Below are positions 40,228 to 48,784 of a stretch of DNA of 64,000 nucleotides, in pieces. The DNA comes from Acidobacteriota bacterium. Its GTDB lineage: Bacteria > Acidobacteriota > Holophagae > Holophagales > Holophagaceae. The stretch spans positions 124,001 through 188,000 of the forward strand of contig JAJYRN010000003.1 in assembly GCA_021794095.1 (NCBI GenBank), read 5' to 3'. A program made the translations under genes and the position numbers. Below the pieces are notes generated by a model. It had not been told where the DNA came from. It worked only from the letters and a program-made list of their open reading frames with translations, and searched no databases. Positions within the stretch are counted from its first letter, which is position 1, and the number at the start of each line of letters is the position of its first letter.

Positions 40228-41394
40228 ATGCACGCCCGCACCTGGCTCTCCGTCCTGTCCCTCCCGCTGGTGGGCGCCGTCACCTATCCGGTCCTCCAGC
40301 AGCACTCAGGCGCTCCCAAAGCCGCCGCCCCGCAGGTTGCGCCTGATCCCCTGGCCGGCCTGACGGACATCCAGGATGTCCTCTCCCTGGTCCAGCGCGA
40401 CTATGTGGATCGGCCCGATATGGAAAAGGTTCTTGCCGGGGGCATCCAGGCGGTGCTGGAACGGGCCCATCCCATGAACGCCTACCTCAGCCCCGAGGAT
40501 CTGCGCCTGCCTTCGCCTGGACCGGCCTCGGCGGGACTGCTGGCCGTCAAGCGCGGCATCTATGCCCAGGTGCTCGCCGTGACCCCGGGCGGGCCTGCGG
40601 CCAAGGCCGGCATCCAGCCCGGGGACGTCATCCGCAAGGTGGATGGCGATTCGGTGGGTCTGCTCAGCGCGTGGACCCTGGAACGGCGCCTGCGCGGAGC
40701 GCCGGGCACGCCCCTGGACCTCTACCGCTATGCCAGCCTCACCGGCGATCTGGTGAAGTCCTCCCTCAAGATGGAGGTGCTGCCCAAGCAGAAGGTATCC
40801 ATCCAGAAGGCCGCGGGTGGAATCCGCATCGCGCTTCCGGATCTCGATCCGGGCCGGGCCCAGGAGGTCCGGACCCTGCTGGCCGGAGTGGACCGGAAGC
40901 AGGCGCTGGTGCTGGACCTGCGCCAATGCGTGAACGGCAGTCCCGCAGAGGCCGCAGCCCTCGCCGGATTCCTGGGCGTGAAAGGTACCGTCGGCACCCT
41001 GCAGCAGGCCGGCAAACCGGATCAGCCCCTGGCCGCGGGCCCGCTGGGCAAGCCCTTCGCCAGCATGGCGGTCCTCATCGGCCGCAGCACCCTGGGCATG
41101 CCGGAAGTGCTGGGGGCCTGCCTCAAGAAGAACGGCGCGCGGATCCTGGGCGAGCGCACGCCCGGCCTGGCCGTGGTGCGTGGCCGCTTCCCCCTGCGCC
41201 AGGGCGGCGCGGTGGAACTGGTCTACGGCCGCTGGCTGGGGGATGGTGGCGAGAAACTCGACCGCCAGGGCCTCGTGCCCGACCAGACCCTGAAGCTGGA
41301 GCAGGGCGACGATCCGCTGGCCAAGGCCCTGGACGCCCTCAAGACGCCTCTGCCCACGCCCACACCCGCGCCCACGGCGCACAAGGCGGCCTAG
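40228..41394 (+). CDS. S41 peptidase-like protein with PDZ domain, catalytic dyad lost
   Basis: 388 residues. Signal or anchor segment (WLSVLSLPLVGAVTY), a CtpA-type N-terminal helical part (VLSLVQRDYVDRPDMEKVLAGGIQAVL, with HPMNAYLSPEDL), a PDZ domain at about 100-185 (GGPAAKAGIQPGDVIRKVDG), and the S41 core. Where active enzymes read SASASE and GKG, this protein reads STLGMPE and PGLAVV, so the nucleophile Ser and general-base Lys both seem lost. A Pro/Thr-rich tail ends it. It directly precedes a divergent polysaccharide deacetylase gene, a neighbourhood common for CtpA/EnvC-type envelope factors. A scaffold or regulatory role in the cell envelope is likely. Confidence 0.78.
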   Translation: MHARTWLSVLSLPLVGAVTYPVLQQHSGAPKAAAPQVAPDPLAGLTDIQDVLSLVQRDYVDRPDMEKVLAGGIQAVLERAHPMNAYLSPEDLRLPSPGPASAGLLAVKRGIYAQVLAVTPGGPAAKAGIQPGDVIRKVDGDSVGLLSAWTLERRLRGAPGTPLDLYRYASLTGDLVKSSLKMEVLPKQKVSIQKAAGGIRIALPDLDPGRAQEVRTLLAGVDRKQALVLDLRQCVNGSPAEAAALAGFLGVKGTVGTLQQAGKPDQPLAAGPLGKPFASMAVLIGRSTLGMPEVLGACLKKNGARILGERTPGLAVVRGRFPLRQGGAVELVYGRWLGDGGEKLDRQGLVPDQTLKLEQGDDPLAKALDALKTPLPTPTPAPTAHKAA

Positions 41395-42306
41395 TTGCCC
41401 AAGACCCACCGCAGGACCTCGACCCTCACCCTGATGGTCTGGGGCGTGCTGGTACTGGCCCTGGGCCTCGGCATCGGCCTCCTGCTCAGCCAGCAGGGCT
41501 GCGGCCGGCGCCAGGCACCCGCGAAGCGCGAGGCTCCGAAACCCGAAGCGACCAAACCAGGAAAGAAGTCCGCTGAGCCGAAGGCGAAGCCTAACGCTGA
41601 GGCCGCCAGGCCTCAGCGCCCGGAACCGGATCACGGCCTTCCCCGCTTTGCCCTGGTCATTGACGATCTGGGCTACATGCCGCCTGAGCTGGTGACGCGG
41701 CTCTGCAGCCTGCCGATCCCCCTTACCGTGGCTGTGCTGCCCTACCAGGAATACACCCGGGACAGCGCGGAGATCGCCCATCGCATGGGCAAGCAGGTCA
41801 TGCTCCACCTGCCCATGGAGCCCATCGGCTATCCCGCGCCGGGTCGCGATCCCGGCCCCAACGCCATCCTCTACAATCTGCCGGAGGCCGAGGTGCGCCA
41901 GCGGGTGCGGATGGCGCTGGACCAGATCCCCTTCCGCCGGGGGGTGAACAACCACATGGGCAGCCGCATCACGCCCGACCGCACCCGCATGACCTGGGTG
42001 CTCCAGGAGATCAAGGCCAGTGGCTGTTTCTTCGTGGACAGCCGCACGGAGAAGGACAGCGTGGCCTACGACGTGGCCGAACAACTGGGCGTTCCCGCGG
42101 TGCAGCGCAAGGTCTTCCTGGATGACGACAAGTCCTTTGCCGCCGAATCCCAGCAGTGGGATAGGGCCGTGAAGCTGGCCCAGAAGGACGGCTCCGTGCT
42201 CATCATCGGCCACATCTATCCCGAGACTGTGGCGGCCCTGGAGAAGCTGGTGCCCCGCACCCAGGGGCAGGTCCGGTTCGTGACGGCGGGAGAGCTGGCG
42301 CGCTAG
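41395..42306 (+). CDS. Divergent polysaccharide deacetylase family protein (YibQ-like)
   Basis: 303 residues. A single N-terminal membrane anchor (about 12-34), a Lys/Pro/Ala-rich linker, then a divergent polysaccharide deacetylase domain: ALVIDDLGY, LTVAVLPYQEYTRDSA, VMLHLPMEP, GVNNHMGSRIT, FFVDSRTEKDS, GSVLIIGHIYPET. The family keeps the Asp and His residues of NodB-type enzymes, and the product is unknown. The start is TTG 41395 right after the stop of the S41-like gene; an ATG at 41434 is possible but would cut the anchor. The two genes are clearly one unit. Confidence 0.83.
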   Translation: MPKTHRRTSTLTLMVWGVLVLALGLGIGLLLSQQGCGRRQAPAKREAPKPEATKPGKKSAEPKAKPNAEAARPQRPEPDHGLPRFALVIDDLGYMPPELVTRLCSLPIPLTVAVLPYQEYTRDSAEIAHRMGKQVMLHLPMEPIGYPAPGRDPGPNAILYNLPEAEVRQRVRMALDQIPFRRGVNNHMGSRITPDRTRMTWVLQEIKASGCFFVDSRTEKDSVAYDVAEQLGVPAVQRKVFLDDDKSFAAESQQWDRAVKLAQKDGSVLIIGHIYPETVAALEKLVPRTQGQVRFVTAGELAR

Positions 42307-42367
42307 ACTCCTTCCTGGAGATGGCATTCCTCCCTTAACCGCCTGCTGGCTGATGATGCCTGATATC

Positions 42368-42458
42368 AACGAGGGGGGACCGCCCGGCCGCTTCGCGTCC
42401 TCTGCGTCCCCCCTCGTGCGCCCCCACGTGATGACAGGGCGAAGCCCGGTCATCACGT
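42368..42458. repeat. AACGAGG-family repeat, copy B
   Basis: Starts AACGAGGGGGGACCGCCCGG. GAGGGGGGAC pairs with GTCCCCCCTC (10 bp). It continues CTCGTGCGCCCCCACGTG and ends with a 15-bp hairpin at 42426-42458 with one mismatch and a GAA loop. The first block, the CTCGTGC..CCCCACGTG block and the last hairpin are all shared with copy A, but the last stem has different, still-paired sequence. It fills most of the 210-base gap before crcB. Confidence 0.75.
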
Positions 42459-42516
42459 CCGGCTTCCCCTCCCCTCTTCGGGAATCTTCTGCCACCCTCG
42501 CGTCCAAGGAACTGCC

Positions 42517-42900
42517 ATGGGCCCTCTCGCTGTCCTCGCCATCGGCATCGGCGCCGCTTGCGGCGCGTGGCTCCGCTGGGGCCTCGGCCTCTGGCTGAAC
42601 CCGCTCTTCCCAACCATCCCGCCGGGCACCCTGGCCGCCAACCTCCTGGGGGCCTACCTCATGGGCCTGGCCCTCGCCGCCTTCAGCCACTGGAGCGGTC
42701 TCAGCCCTGAATTGAAGCTGGGCTTCACCACCGGCTTCCTCGGAGGGCTCACCACGTTCTCGACATTCTCTGGCGAAGTCACCAGCCTCATGCTGCGCCA
42801 GCAGGTGGGCATGGCCCTGGGCGAGATCGGCGTCCATGTGGCCGGCTCCCTGGCCATGACCTATCTTGGCATCAAGACACTCCGGCTTTTCATCGCCTGA
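42517..42900 (+). CDS. crcB: Fluoride channel CrcB/Fluc
   Basis: 127 residues, four hydrophobic segments. Fluc channels let fluoride leak out of the cell. Seen: [27 protein letters not shown], and the pore motif [15 protein letters not shown] with the Phe residues and the central sodium-binding GGLTTFS. ATG 42517 follows AAGGAA. It is paired with a DUF190 gene, a frequent partnership. No fluoride riboswitch could be found upstream. Confidence 0.95.
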   Translation: MGPLAVLAIGIGAACGAWLRWGLGLWLNPLFPTIPPGTLAANLLGAYLMGLALAAFSHWSGLSPELKLGFTTGFLGGLTTFSTFSGEVTSLMLRQQVGMALGEIGVHVAGSLAMTYLGIKTLRLFIA

Positions 42901-42911
42901 AGGAGGCTTCC

Positions 42912-43235
42912 ATGGTCAACGGCGAACGCATCTACTTCTACGTGCGGGAAGGCCAGCGGCACAAGGGCCTGCTGCTCTACGAGTGGATGCTCCGGCAGGC
43001 CCGGACCCTGGGCTTCTCCGGGGGCACAGCCATCCAGAGCCTGGCGGGCTTTGGCCGCCACGGCTGGCACGAGGCCCATTTCTTCGAGGAGGCCGGGGAA
43101 CTCCCCGTCCTCTGCATCTTCGTGGGCACCACGGCTCAGATGGATACCCTGGTCCAGGCGGTCGCAGATGCCGGCCTGTCCGTGTTCTATAGCCGGCATC
43201 CGGTGCAGTTCGGCATCACGGGACAGCAGGCCTGA
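42912..43235 (+). CDS. DUF190 protein
   Basis: 107 residues, PII-like ferredoxin fold. Seen: RIYFYVREGQRHKGLLLYEWMLRQAR and GFSGGTAIQSLAGFG, the usual DUF190 pattern. Proteins of this kind often lie beside crcB and may regulate fluoride export, but the ligand is not known. Its start lies 11 bases after crcB and has AAGGAGG upstream. Confidence 0.92.
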   Translation: MVNGERIYFYVREGQRHKGLLLYEWMLRQARTLGFSGGTAIQSLAGFGRHGWHEAHFFEEAGELPVLCIFVGTTAQMDTLVQAVADAGLSVFYSRHPVQFGITGQQA

Positions 43236-43238
43236 ACC

Positions 43239-44465
43239 ATGGCCGGAGACCGCGCCTGGCTGAACCGTACGGTCTGGGGCATGGCCATCACCAGCTTCCT
43301 GTCGGACCTGGGCCACGAGGCCCAGAGCACGCTGCTGCCGGGCTTCATGGCCGCCCTGGGCCTGCCGCCCCTGGCCCTGGGGGCGGTGGAGGGCCTGGCG
43401 GACGCGGCCTCAAGCTTCATGAAGCTGGGCGCCGGCTGGTTCTCGGATCGCATCGGCCGCCGCAAGGGCCTGGTGGTGGGCGGCTACCTGTCCACGGGCC
43501 TGGCTTCGGGTTTCATCGCCCTGGCGGCGGGCTGGCCCCTCATCCTCTTCGGCAAGTTCTTCGGCTGGCTGGGCCGCGGGCTGCGGGGGCCCCTCCGGGA
43601 TGCCATCCTCACCGATAGCATCCCCGCCGAGGCCCGGGGCCGTGCCTTCGGGTTCCATCGCGCCGGAGATACGGTCGGGGCCATCCTGGGCCCCCTGGCG
43701 GCGGTGCTGGTGCTCGGCTGGGCCACCGCCCACGGCCTCGCGACGCTCCCCTTCCAGCGCAGCCTCATGGCGTGGACCCTCGTGCCCGGCGCGCTGTCCG
43801 CCCTGGCCTTCGCGCTCCTCGTGAAGGAGCGGGCCCGCAGCCGTCCGAAGCTGCTGTCCTTCCGCCACGCCCTGGCCCAGATGCCCGCGACCTTCCGCGG
43901 CTACCTCACGGGCGTGGGCATCTTCGGCGCGGGGGACTACGCGCACACCCTGCTCATCCTCGCCGCCGCCCAGCTTCTCGCGCCCACCTACGGGATCGGC
44001 CGGGCCGCCGCGCTGGGGGGCCTGCTCTACGTCTGGCACAACGGGGTCTACGCCCTCTCCACCTACCCCGCCGGGGCGCTCGCCGACCGCTTCCACAACC
44101 ACCGCCGCATCCTGGGGCTGGGCTACGGCATCTCCGTGGCCGTGCCGCTGCTGCTCATGGCCGCCTTCCACCGGGGCGTGGCCTCGCTGCCGCTGATGGC
44201 CCTGGTGTTCGCCCTCGCGGGAATGGTGAACGGCATCCAGGACACCCTGGAAAAGTCCACCACGGCGGATCTGGTGCCGGCGGATCACCGGGGCCTGGGC
44301 TTCGGCCTGCTGGGGGCTGTCAATGGCAGCGGCGATCTGGTCTCCAGCCTGCTGGTGGGCGCCCTCTGGACCCTGCATCCCCTGTGGGGCTTCGGCTATG
44401 CCGCCCTCCTCATGGCCCTGGGCTCGGCCGTCACCCTGGCGGGGGCGCGGAGGGCAGAGGCCTGA
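43239..44465 (+). CDS. Major facilitator superfamily transporter
   Basis: 408 residues, 12 predicted membrane segments. Motif A-like DRIGRRKGLVVGG lies between helices 2 and 3, and RGLRGPLRDAILTDSIP between helices 4 and 5. The second half has DRFHNHRRILGLGYG at the matching place. The start ATG 43239 lies three bases after the DUF190 stop, so it is likely in the crcB operon, though no fluoride function is implied. Substrate unknown. It overlaps the convergent dynamin-like gene by 35 bases at the 3' ends. Confidence 0.88.
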   Translation: MAGDRAWLNRTVWGMAITSFLSDLGHEAQSTLLPGFMAALGLPPLALGAVEGLADAASSFMKLGAGWFSDRIGRRKGLVVGGYLSTGLASGFIALAAGWPLILFGKFFGWLGRGLRGPLRDAILTDSIPAEARGRAFGFHRAGDTVGAILGPLAAVLVLGWATAHGLATLPFQRSLMAWTLVPGALSALAFALLVKERARSRPKLLSFRHALAQMPATFRGYLTGVGIFGAGDYAHTLLILAAAQLLAPTYGIGRAAALGGLLYVWHNGVYALSTYPAGALADRFHNHRRILGLGYGISVAVPLLLMAAFHRGVASLPLMALVFALAGMVNGIQDTLEKSTTADLVPADHRGLGFGLLGAVNGSGDLVSSLLVGALWTLHPLWGFGYAALLMALGSAVTLAGARRAEA

Positions 44466-46080
44466 GCCGCGCCAGCGCGTCCCGCAACGCCGCCCGGCGG
44501 TCCTCGGCGCCGAGGGTGAGGGATTCCAGGGTGGCCAATTCCTGGCGCATGAAGTCCAGGGCCTGAACCACCAGATTCTGGAGGCTCGCCTGGCCAACCT
44601 CGGCCCACTGGTTGGCGAGGCGGGAGAGGCTTTTCTCCACCTCCCAGGGGAGGAGCTTGAGGAAGTGCCGCTCGAAGAGCGGTCCCAGCAGGCCCATGGG
44701 AAGCAGGAACCAGAGCAGGTCCACCTGGGTGTCGAAGACCCTGCCGATCCGCACATCGGGTTCTCGGGGCGCCGCAATCTCGGCTTGGAAGCGTGCCCCT
44801 TCAAAGGTCAGACCCAACGCCCGGCGGATGGCCTCGGCCAGACGGTCCTGGAAGGCCCGCACCAGGCGCTGGAGGCTGGCCTGCGCCTCCAGGAGGCAGA
44901 CCTCCATGACCTCGCGCCCGGAGGGGGAAACCTCGGCCATGGTCTCCCGGAGCGCGGCCTCCAGCCAGTGTTCGAAGCGCTCGCGCCGGTGGCCGAGGTG
45001 GCCGGTCCAGCCCTTCATGTCGCGTTGCAGGTGCTCCCGCAGAGCGCGCGCCAGGCCGGGCCGGAGGGCCAGGAAGTGATCCGCCGTCCGGCTCCGGGCC
45101 CGGGTCTGGAGGTCGCGGATCAGCACCCCGACTTCTCCCCGGACGGCATCCAGGGCACCCCGCTCCTGGATGAGGGCGGCCCGAAGGGCCCCTCGGGCGT
45201 CCGCCGAGGCTTCGGCCGCGCGGAGGGCCAGGGTCAGATACTCGCGGCAGGCGCCCTGGATGGCCCGCAGCTTGTGAGCCAGGATGGCCCGGGCCAGTTC
45301 CTCATGCTGGCCGGCCACGCGGTCCAGGAGGTGGCGCCGCACGGCCTCCCGGAGATGGCCCAGGTCCGGATGGGTGGAGTAGGGCAGCACCCGGACCGGC
45401 CGGCCCAGGGCCTGGGCCGCCTGGTGCTGGGTGAAGTCCAGGATCTGCTCCAGCTGCCCTGCCGTGACGAGATCCGCCTTGGTGACGAGGAGGACGATCT
45501 CCGGCGTGTGGCGGGCCACATCCTTCAGCAAGGCGAGATCCTGCTCGCTGAAGGGCTGGTTCACGGGGATGGCCAGCAGGGCGCCCCCCACGCGGGGCAG
45601 CCAGTCCAGGGCCGCCTGGGTGTTGTGCTGGAACACGCTACCCAGGCCGGGCGTGTCCACGAACCGGAGGCCATGGAAAGGCGCCAGCGCCGTCGCCGTC
45701 AGTTCCACCGTGGCCACCTGTTTCCCATTCTCCGGGTTGGCCGACTCGGTGACGTACTCGGGCAGGGCGGAGACTGGCAGGCTGCGTCGCTCCCCATCGA
45801 GAAAGGTCACCTCCAATCGGTCCTCGGGACCGTAGGCCAGGCGGGTCACCAGGGCCGTGAGGGGCAGCACGCCCGTGGGCAGGAGGTCTGCTCCGAGGAG
45901 GCTGTTCAGGAACGAACTCTTGCCCGCCTTGAAGGCCCCCAGCACCACCACATCCACCACCCCGGCGTCCCGGGTCATGGCCTCGCAGGCCCGGAGCTGG
46001 GGATCCAGGGTGGTGATGCCGAAGGCCGCGCACAGGTCTGCGAGGGCGCCCAGGTGGGTCTCGGACCGCACGGGGGTCAT
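44431..46080 (-). CDS. Dynamin-like GTPase
   Basis: 549 residues. G1 GAFKAGKSS (48-56), G3 DTPG near 142 and G4 TKAD near 202 mark a large GTPase of the bacterial dynamin-like/YjdA group. A long helical middle part (250-450) follows, then a hydrophobic patch LLWFLLPMGLLGPLF near 460-475 that could be the membrane paddle, and a final helix. Such proteins bind and remodel membranes, sometimes in stress or phage defence. It starts inside the stop of a 144-residue partner gene (ATGA). The 3' end overlaps the MFS gene by 35 bases. Confidence 0.85.
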   Translation of the reverse strand: MTPVRSETHLGALADLCAAFGITTLDPQLRACEAMTRDAGVVDVVVLGAFKAGKSSFLNSLLGADLLPTGVLPLTALVTRLAYGPEDRLEVTFLDGERRSLPVSALPEYVTESANPENGKQVATVELTATALAPFHGLRFVDTPGLGSVFQHNTQAALDWLPRVGGALLAIPVNQPFSEQDLALLKDVARHTPEIVLLVTKADLVTAGQLEQILDFTQHQAAQALGRPVRVLPYSTHPDLGHLREAVRRHLLDRVAGQHEELARAILAHKLRAIQGACREYLTLALRAAEASADARGALRAALIQERGALDAVRGEVGVLIRDLQTRARSRTADHFLALRPGLARALREHLQRDMKGWTGHLGHRRERFEHWLEAALRETMAEVSPSGREVMEVCLLEAQASLQRLVRAFQDRLAEAIRRALGLTFEGARFQAEIAAPREPDVRIGRVFDTQVDLLWFLLPMGLLGPLFERHFLKLLPWEVEKSLSRLANQWAEVGQASLQNLVVQALDFMRQELATLESLTLGAEDRRAALRDALARLRPLPSAPPPG

Positions 46081-46511
46081 CGCAGGCTTCCTTCATCCTC
46101 TGGAGCCAGCAAGGCCCGCACCGGACCCAGGATGGCCAGCAACCCGCTGATGATCTCCTCCAGGGCGCGGGCATCCTCGTCGGTCAGGGCGCCATAGCCT
46201 TGGAATCGGATCGGGGCGATGTCCTCCAGGTCCACCTCGGCGAACATCAGGTCCGTGTAGGCGGAGCGGGTGGCGGGCACCTGCGGGAGCTGGGCGGGGA
46301 TGCCCAGGCGCTGGAGCGCGGCCGTCATGCAGGCACGGGCCTGCCGGGCGCCCTCGGCCACCCGCTGCCGCTGCTGGGGCGTGGCATCCGGAACCAGCGG
46401 ACTGAAGGGCGAATCCGCCCCAAGTCCGGCCACAGCCTCCTCCGCGGCGCGGAGCAGTTTCTCCACATGCTGAAAGGTGGCGGCCACGCGGCGTTGCTGG
46501 GGGTGATTCAT
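46077..46511 (-). CDS. Hypothetical partner of the dynamin-like GTPase
   Basis: 144 residues, not recognised. Mainly helical: a first helix pair (RVAATFQHVEKLLRAAEEAVAGLG), a QQRQRVAEGARQARACMTAALQRLG helix, a short loop with DLMFAEVDLEDIAPIRFQGYG, and a last helix LEEIISGLLAILGPVRALL. No signal or membrane segment. Start ATG 46511 and the four-base overlap with the dynamin gene say that both proteins are produced together and may interact. Confidence 0.75.
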   Translation of the reverse strand: MNHPQQRRVAATFQHVEKLLRAAEEAVAGLGADSPFSPLVPDATPQQRQRVAEGARQARACMTAALQRLGIPAQLPQVPATRSAYTDLMFAEVDLEDIAPIRFQGYGALTDEDARALEEIISGLLAILGPVRALLAPEDEGSLR

Positions 46512-46525
46512 GATCCGGTCCTGGC

Positions 46526-46714
46526 TCAGCCGCGCAAGGAAGCCACGAGCCGCCGGGGATGATCCCGCAGTTCCATGGCCTCGTGCTTCCCGGTGGACTT
46601 GCCGGAAGGGACCGAGGCCCGGGCCTGGAGGGAGGCGCTGGACAGGACCACCTCGAGGGTAGGGAGGCCCCGGGAATCCAGGATCTCGAGGGCGGAGAGG
46701 GCGATGATGCGCAT
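46526..46714 (-). CDS. 62-residue enolase N-terminal fragment
   Basis: The small frame carries the opening of an enolase: [13 protein letters not shown] followed by [19 protein letters not shown], with the STG of the mobile loop kept but Asn changed to Leu in DSRG(N)P and Ala to Lys before STG. It stops 12 residues after ELRD, where enolase would continue for 350 residues. ATG 46714 has AAGGAG in perfect position, and the next gene starts 14 bases after its stop, using the fragment's end as its ribosome site. So it may be an expressed small protein or a remnant kept for coupling. No enolase barrel sequence follows in another frame. Confidence 0.6.
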   Translation of the reverse strand: MRIIALSALEILDSRGLPTLEVVLSSASLQARASVPSGKSTGKHEAMELRDHPRRLVASLRG

Positions 46715-46952
46715 GGAGGGCTCCTTGCGGATGGCGCGGGCCCTCAAGCCCGCGGGCAGCCGGGGGCTGCGGGACGGGCGGAGGGGCCTGCGAGGGAGGG
46801 ACGCGATGCCATGGATGCTGGTCCTTGCTGAAGCGGGAATGATCCCAGCGGCAGTCAGGGTAGGCGTCATCAGCCCCAGGGGCGGTCCACGGCGAACGCC
46901 ATCGCTCGGGGCGAGTATGGGTCCATCCGCCGGCCCTGCCAACTCCCTGCTT

Positions 46953-47573
46953 TCACGCCTCGAGGGAAAGGTTCCAGGCCTGGGCGACGAGGCGGGCCCA
47001 GTGGTGGTTCCAGGCCCGGGTCCACAGCAGGGTGCCTTCCTTCATTTCGGCGGCCGACAGCCGCTCCCGGAGACCGGCTTTCAGGGCTTCGGCCTCCAAC
47101 CCCAGGGCCGCCTCCGCCCGGGCCAGGAGCACCGCCCGGGCTGCGCGTTCCTGATCGTGGTGCTCCAGGTAGCCCGGTGCCTCCGGGGAGGGGGCGCCGG
47201 CCCGCAGGCGCTGCCAGGCCTCGAAGGCGGTCCGGGCTTCGGGATCGTCCCGCAGGGGCGGCGTCACCCGCTCCCAGCCCTGGACCGCGGCCAGCGCGGG
47301 TCCGGCGCGGTGGAGGGCGTCCCGCAGCTTCATGGCCTTGGCCACCTCCCGATCCAGGTGCTTGAGGGCCACGAAGGTGCGCGGCTTCTCCCGCTTCTCC
47401 CGGCGGTCGAAGAAGGCGTTGAGGGCGGAAACCACCACATCCATGGGGACACCGGCGGCCTCCCAGGCCAGCACCTGGCGGTAGTCCTCAGCGCTGAGCA
47501 GGCCCGCCCGGCCCCAGGCGCGAAACGCCCACTCGCGCTCGAGCCAGTCCTTCTCCTCGCGGGTGTAGGGCAT
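46953..47573 (-). CDS. Hypothetical protein coupled to a lipoprotein gene
   Basis: 206 residues, function not recognised. Helical and Glu/Ala/Arg-rich; [20 protein letters not shown] opens it, then [38 protein letters not shown], and a C-terminal [20 protein letters not shown]. The pattern of a short helix plus a [14 protein letters not shown] segment looks like the start of a DNA-binding or adaptor domain, but there is no clear match. ATG 47573 overlaps the lipoprotein stop (TGATG). The 238 bases after it, to 46715, hold no gene I can support. Confidence 0.72.
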   Translation of the reverse strand: MPYTREEKDWLEREWAFRAWGRAGLLSAEDYRQVLAWEAAGVPMDVVVSALNAFFDRREKREKPRTFVALKHLDREVAKAMKLRDALHRAGPALAAVQGWERVTPPLRDDPEARTAFEAWQRLRAGAPSPEAPGYLEHHDQERAARAVLLARAEAALGLEAEALKAGLRERLSAAEMKEGTLLWTRAWNHHWARLVAQAWNLSLEA

Positions 47574-47917
47574 CAGGGTTTGGCGGGCGGGGCGGCGGGT
47601 TCCGGTATCAGCCAGGTGCCGTCCTTCAACTGGATGGCGCCATTCTTCCAGGCCAGCACCTCGTCGGGGTAGATCCGGGCCCGGGCGAAGCCGCGCAGCT
47701 GGAAGGTGCCCGAGGCCAGGCTGTTCCCCTTGCGATCCCAGACATCCACATGCCAGTTTGTGCCCGACAGATGGGCGATCTGCACGAAGGCGGCATCCTT
47801 GCCCATGCCGGCCCACTGCGCCCCGGGCGGCAGGGAGCCCGGCTTCGCGGGAATCCGCGAGCAGGCCGCCAGCACCACCACACCCACCAGCCCCAACACC
47901 ACCTGTAACCGTCGCAT
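47573..47917 (-). CDS. Small lipoprotein
   Basis: 114 residues. MRRLQVVLGLVGVVVLAACSRIP is a lipoprotein signal with lipobox LAAC (Cys18). The mature part is a short beta-rich domain (WAGMGKDAAFVQIAHLSG, WHVDVWDRKGNSLASGTFQLRG) and a Pro/Ala-rich tail. Function not known. ATG 47917 follows AGGAG. It is divergent from map, and heads the leftward run lipoprotein, 206-aa, enolase fragment, 144-aa, dynamin-like. Confidence 0.8.
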   Translation of the reverse strand: MRRLQVVLGLVGVVVLAACSRIPAKPGSLPPGAQWAGMGKDAAFVQIAHLSGTNWHVDVWDRKGNSLASGTFQLRGFARARIYPDEVLAWKNGAIQLKDGTWLIPEPAAPPAKP

Positions 47918-47975
47918 CTCGGCACTCCTGAAACTCATCTTAGTCCAAGCCGCTAGACTGGAAGGTGAGGGCAAT

Positions 47976-48773
47976 ATGGTCCTAATCCGCGAACAGATCC
48001 GCTACAAGAGCCGCAAGGAGATCGAGAAGCTCCGGGAAGCGGGCCGGGTGGCCGCCAACGCCCTGCGTCTGGCCGCCCGCGCCGCGAAGCCTGGCGTGAG
48101 CCTGCTGGAACTCGACCGCATTGCCGAAACCTACATCCGCCAGCAGGGCGCCACGCCCAGCTTCAAGGGCTACCACGGCTTTCCGGGCACGCTCTGCACC
48201 TCGGTGAACGACAAGGTCGTGCATGGCATCCCCACCCAGTACGTGCTCCAGGAGGGCGACATCATCGCCATAGACTGCGGCGCCAAGCTGGATGGCTACC
48301 ACGGCGACACCTGCCTCACCGTGGGCGTCGGGAAGATCAGCGAGCAGGCGCGGACGCTCATCCAGACCGCCCAGCTGGCGATGTTCGTCGGCATCGAGCA
48401 CTGCCGGCCCGGCGAGCGCCTGGGCGACATGGCCACGGCCGTGCAGCGCTTCGCGGAGGAGCGCGGCTACTCCATCGTGCGGGAATACATCGGCCACGGC
48501 CTCGGCCGCGACCTGCACGAGGATCCCCAGGTGGTCTACGCCGACCAGCGCCCCGGCACCGGCTTCCGCATGGAGCCCGGCATGACCATCACCATCGAGC
48601 CCATCCTCAACACCGGCACCCACAAGTGCCTGGTGGAGCCCGACGGCTGGACCGTACGCACCAAGGATGGCGGCCTCTCCGCCCAGTTCGAACACGACAT
48701 CGCCATCACCAAGGATGGCCCCGAGATCCTCAGCATCCCGGACAAGGCATTCGAGCTGGAGGATGGGCTGTAG
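47976..48773 (+). CDS. map: Methionine aminopeptidase, type I
   Basis: 265 residues. Removes N-terminal Met from new proteins. Seen: LREAGRVAANALRLAA, GYHGFPGTLCTSVNDKVVHGIP (His of the active site), metal ligands in DCGAKLDGYHGDT, GHGLGRDLHEDP, TIEPILN, and QFEHDIAI. ATG 47976 follows AAGGTGAGG. It stands apart from the usual secY-infA-map order. A possible -10 (TAGACT near 47954) lies in the 58-base divergent gap. Confidence 0.96.
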   Translation: MVLIREQIRYKSRKEIEKLREAGRVAANALRLAARAAKPGVSLLELDRIAETYIRQQGATPSFKGYHGFPGTLCTSVNDKVVHGIPTQYVLQEGDIIAIDCGAKLDGYHGDTCLTVGVGKISEQARTLIQTAQLAMFVGIEHCRPGERLGDMATAVQRFAEERGYSIVREYIGHGLGRDLHEDPQVVYADQRPGTGFRMEPGMTITIEPILNTGTHKCLVEPDGWTVRTKDGGLSAQFEHDIAITKDGPEILSIPDKAFELEDGL

Positions 48774-48784
48774 CGCCCCTGGAC

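Noticed and set aside
42459-42516. Possible fluoride riboswitch before crcB
   Set aside because: The stretch lacks the conserved GGNGATGG start, the ATAA segment and the pseudoknot arms of the crcB motif.
40306-42837. Long minus-strand frame opposite the S41-like and deacetylase genes
   Set aside because: It is a shadow frame crossing two genes and a repeat; the plus-strand genes have signal peptides, domains and ordered starts.
46512-46525. Enolase reading continuing past the short fragment through a frameshift
   Set aside because: None of the frames after the stop shows enolase sequence; the next gene is a helical unknown protein.
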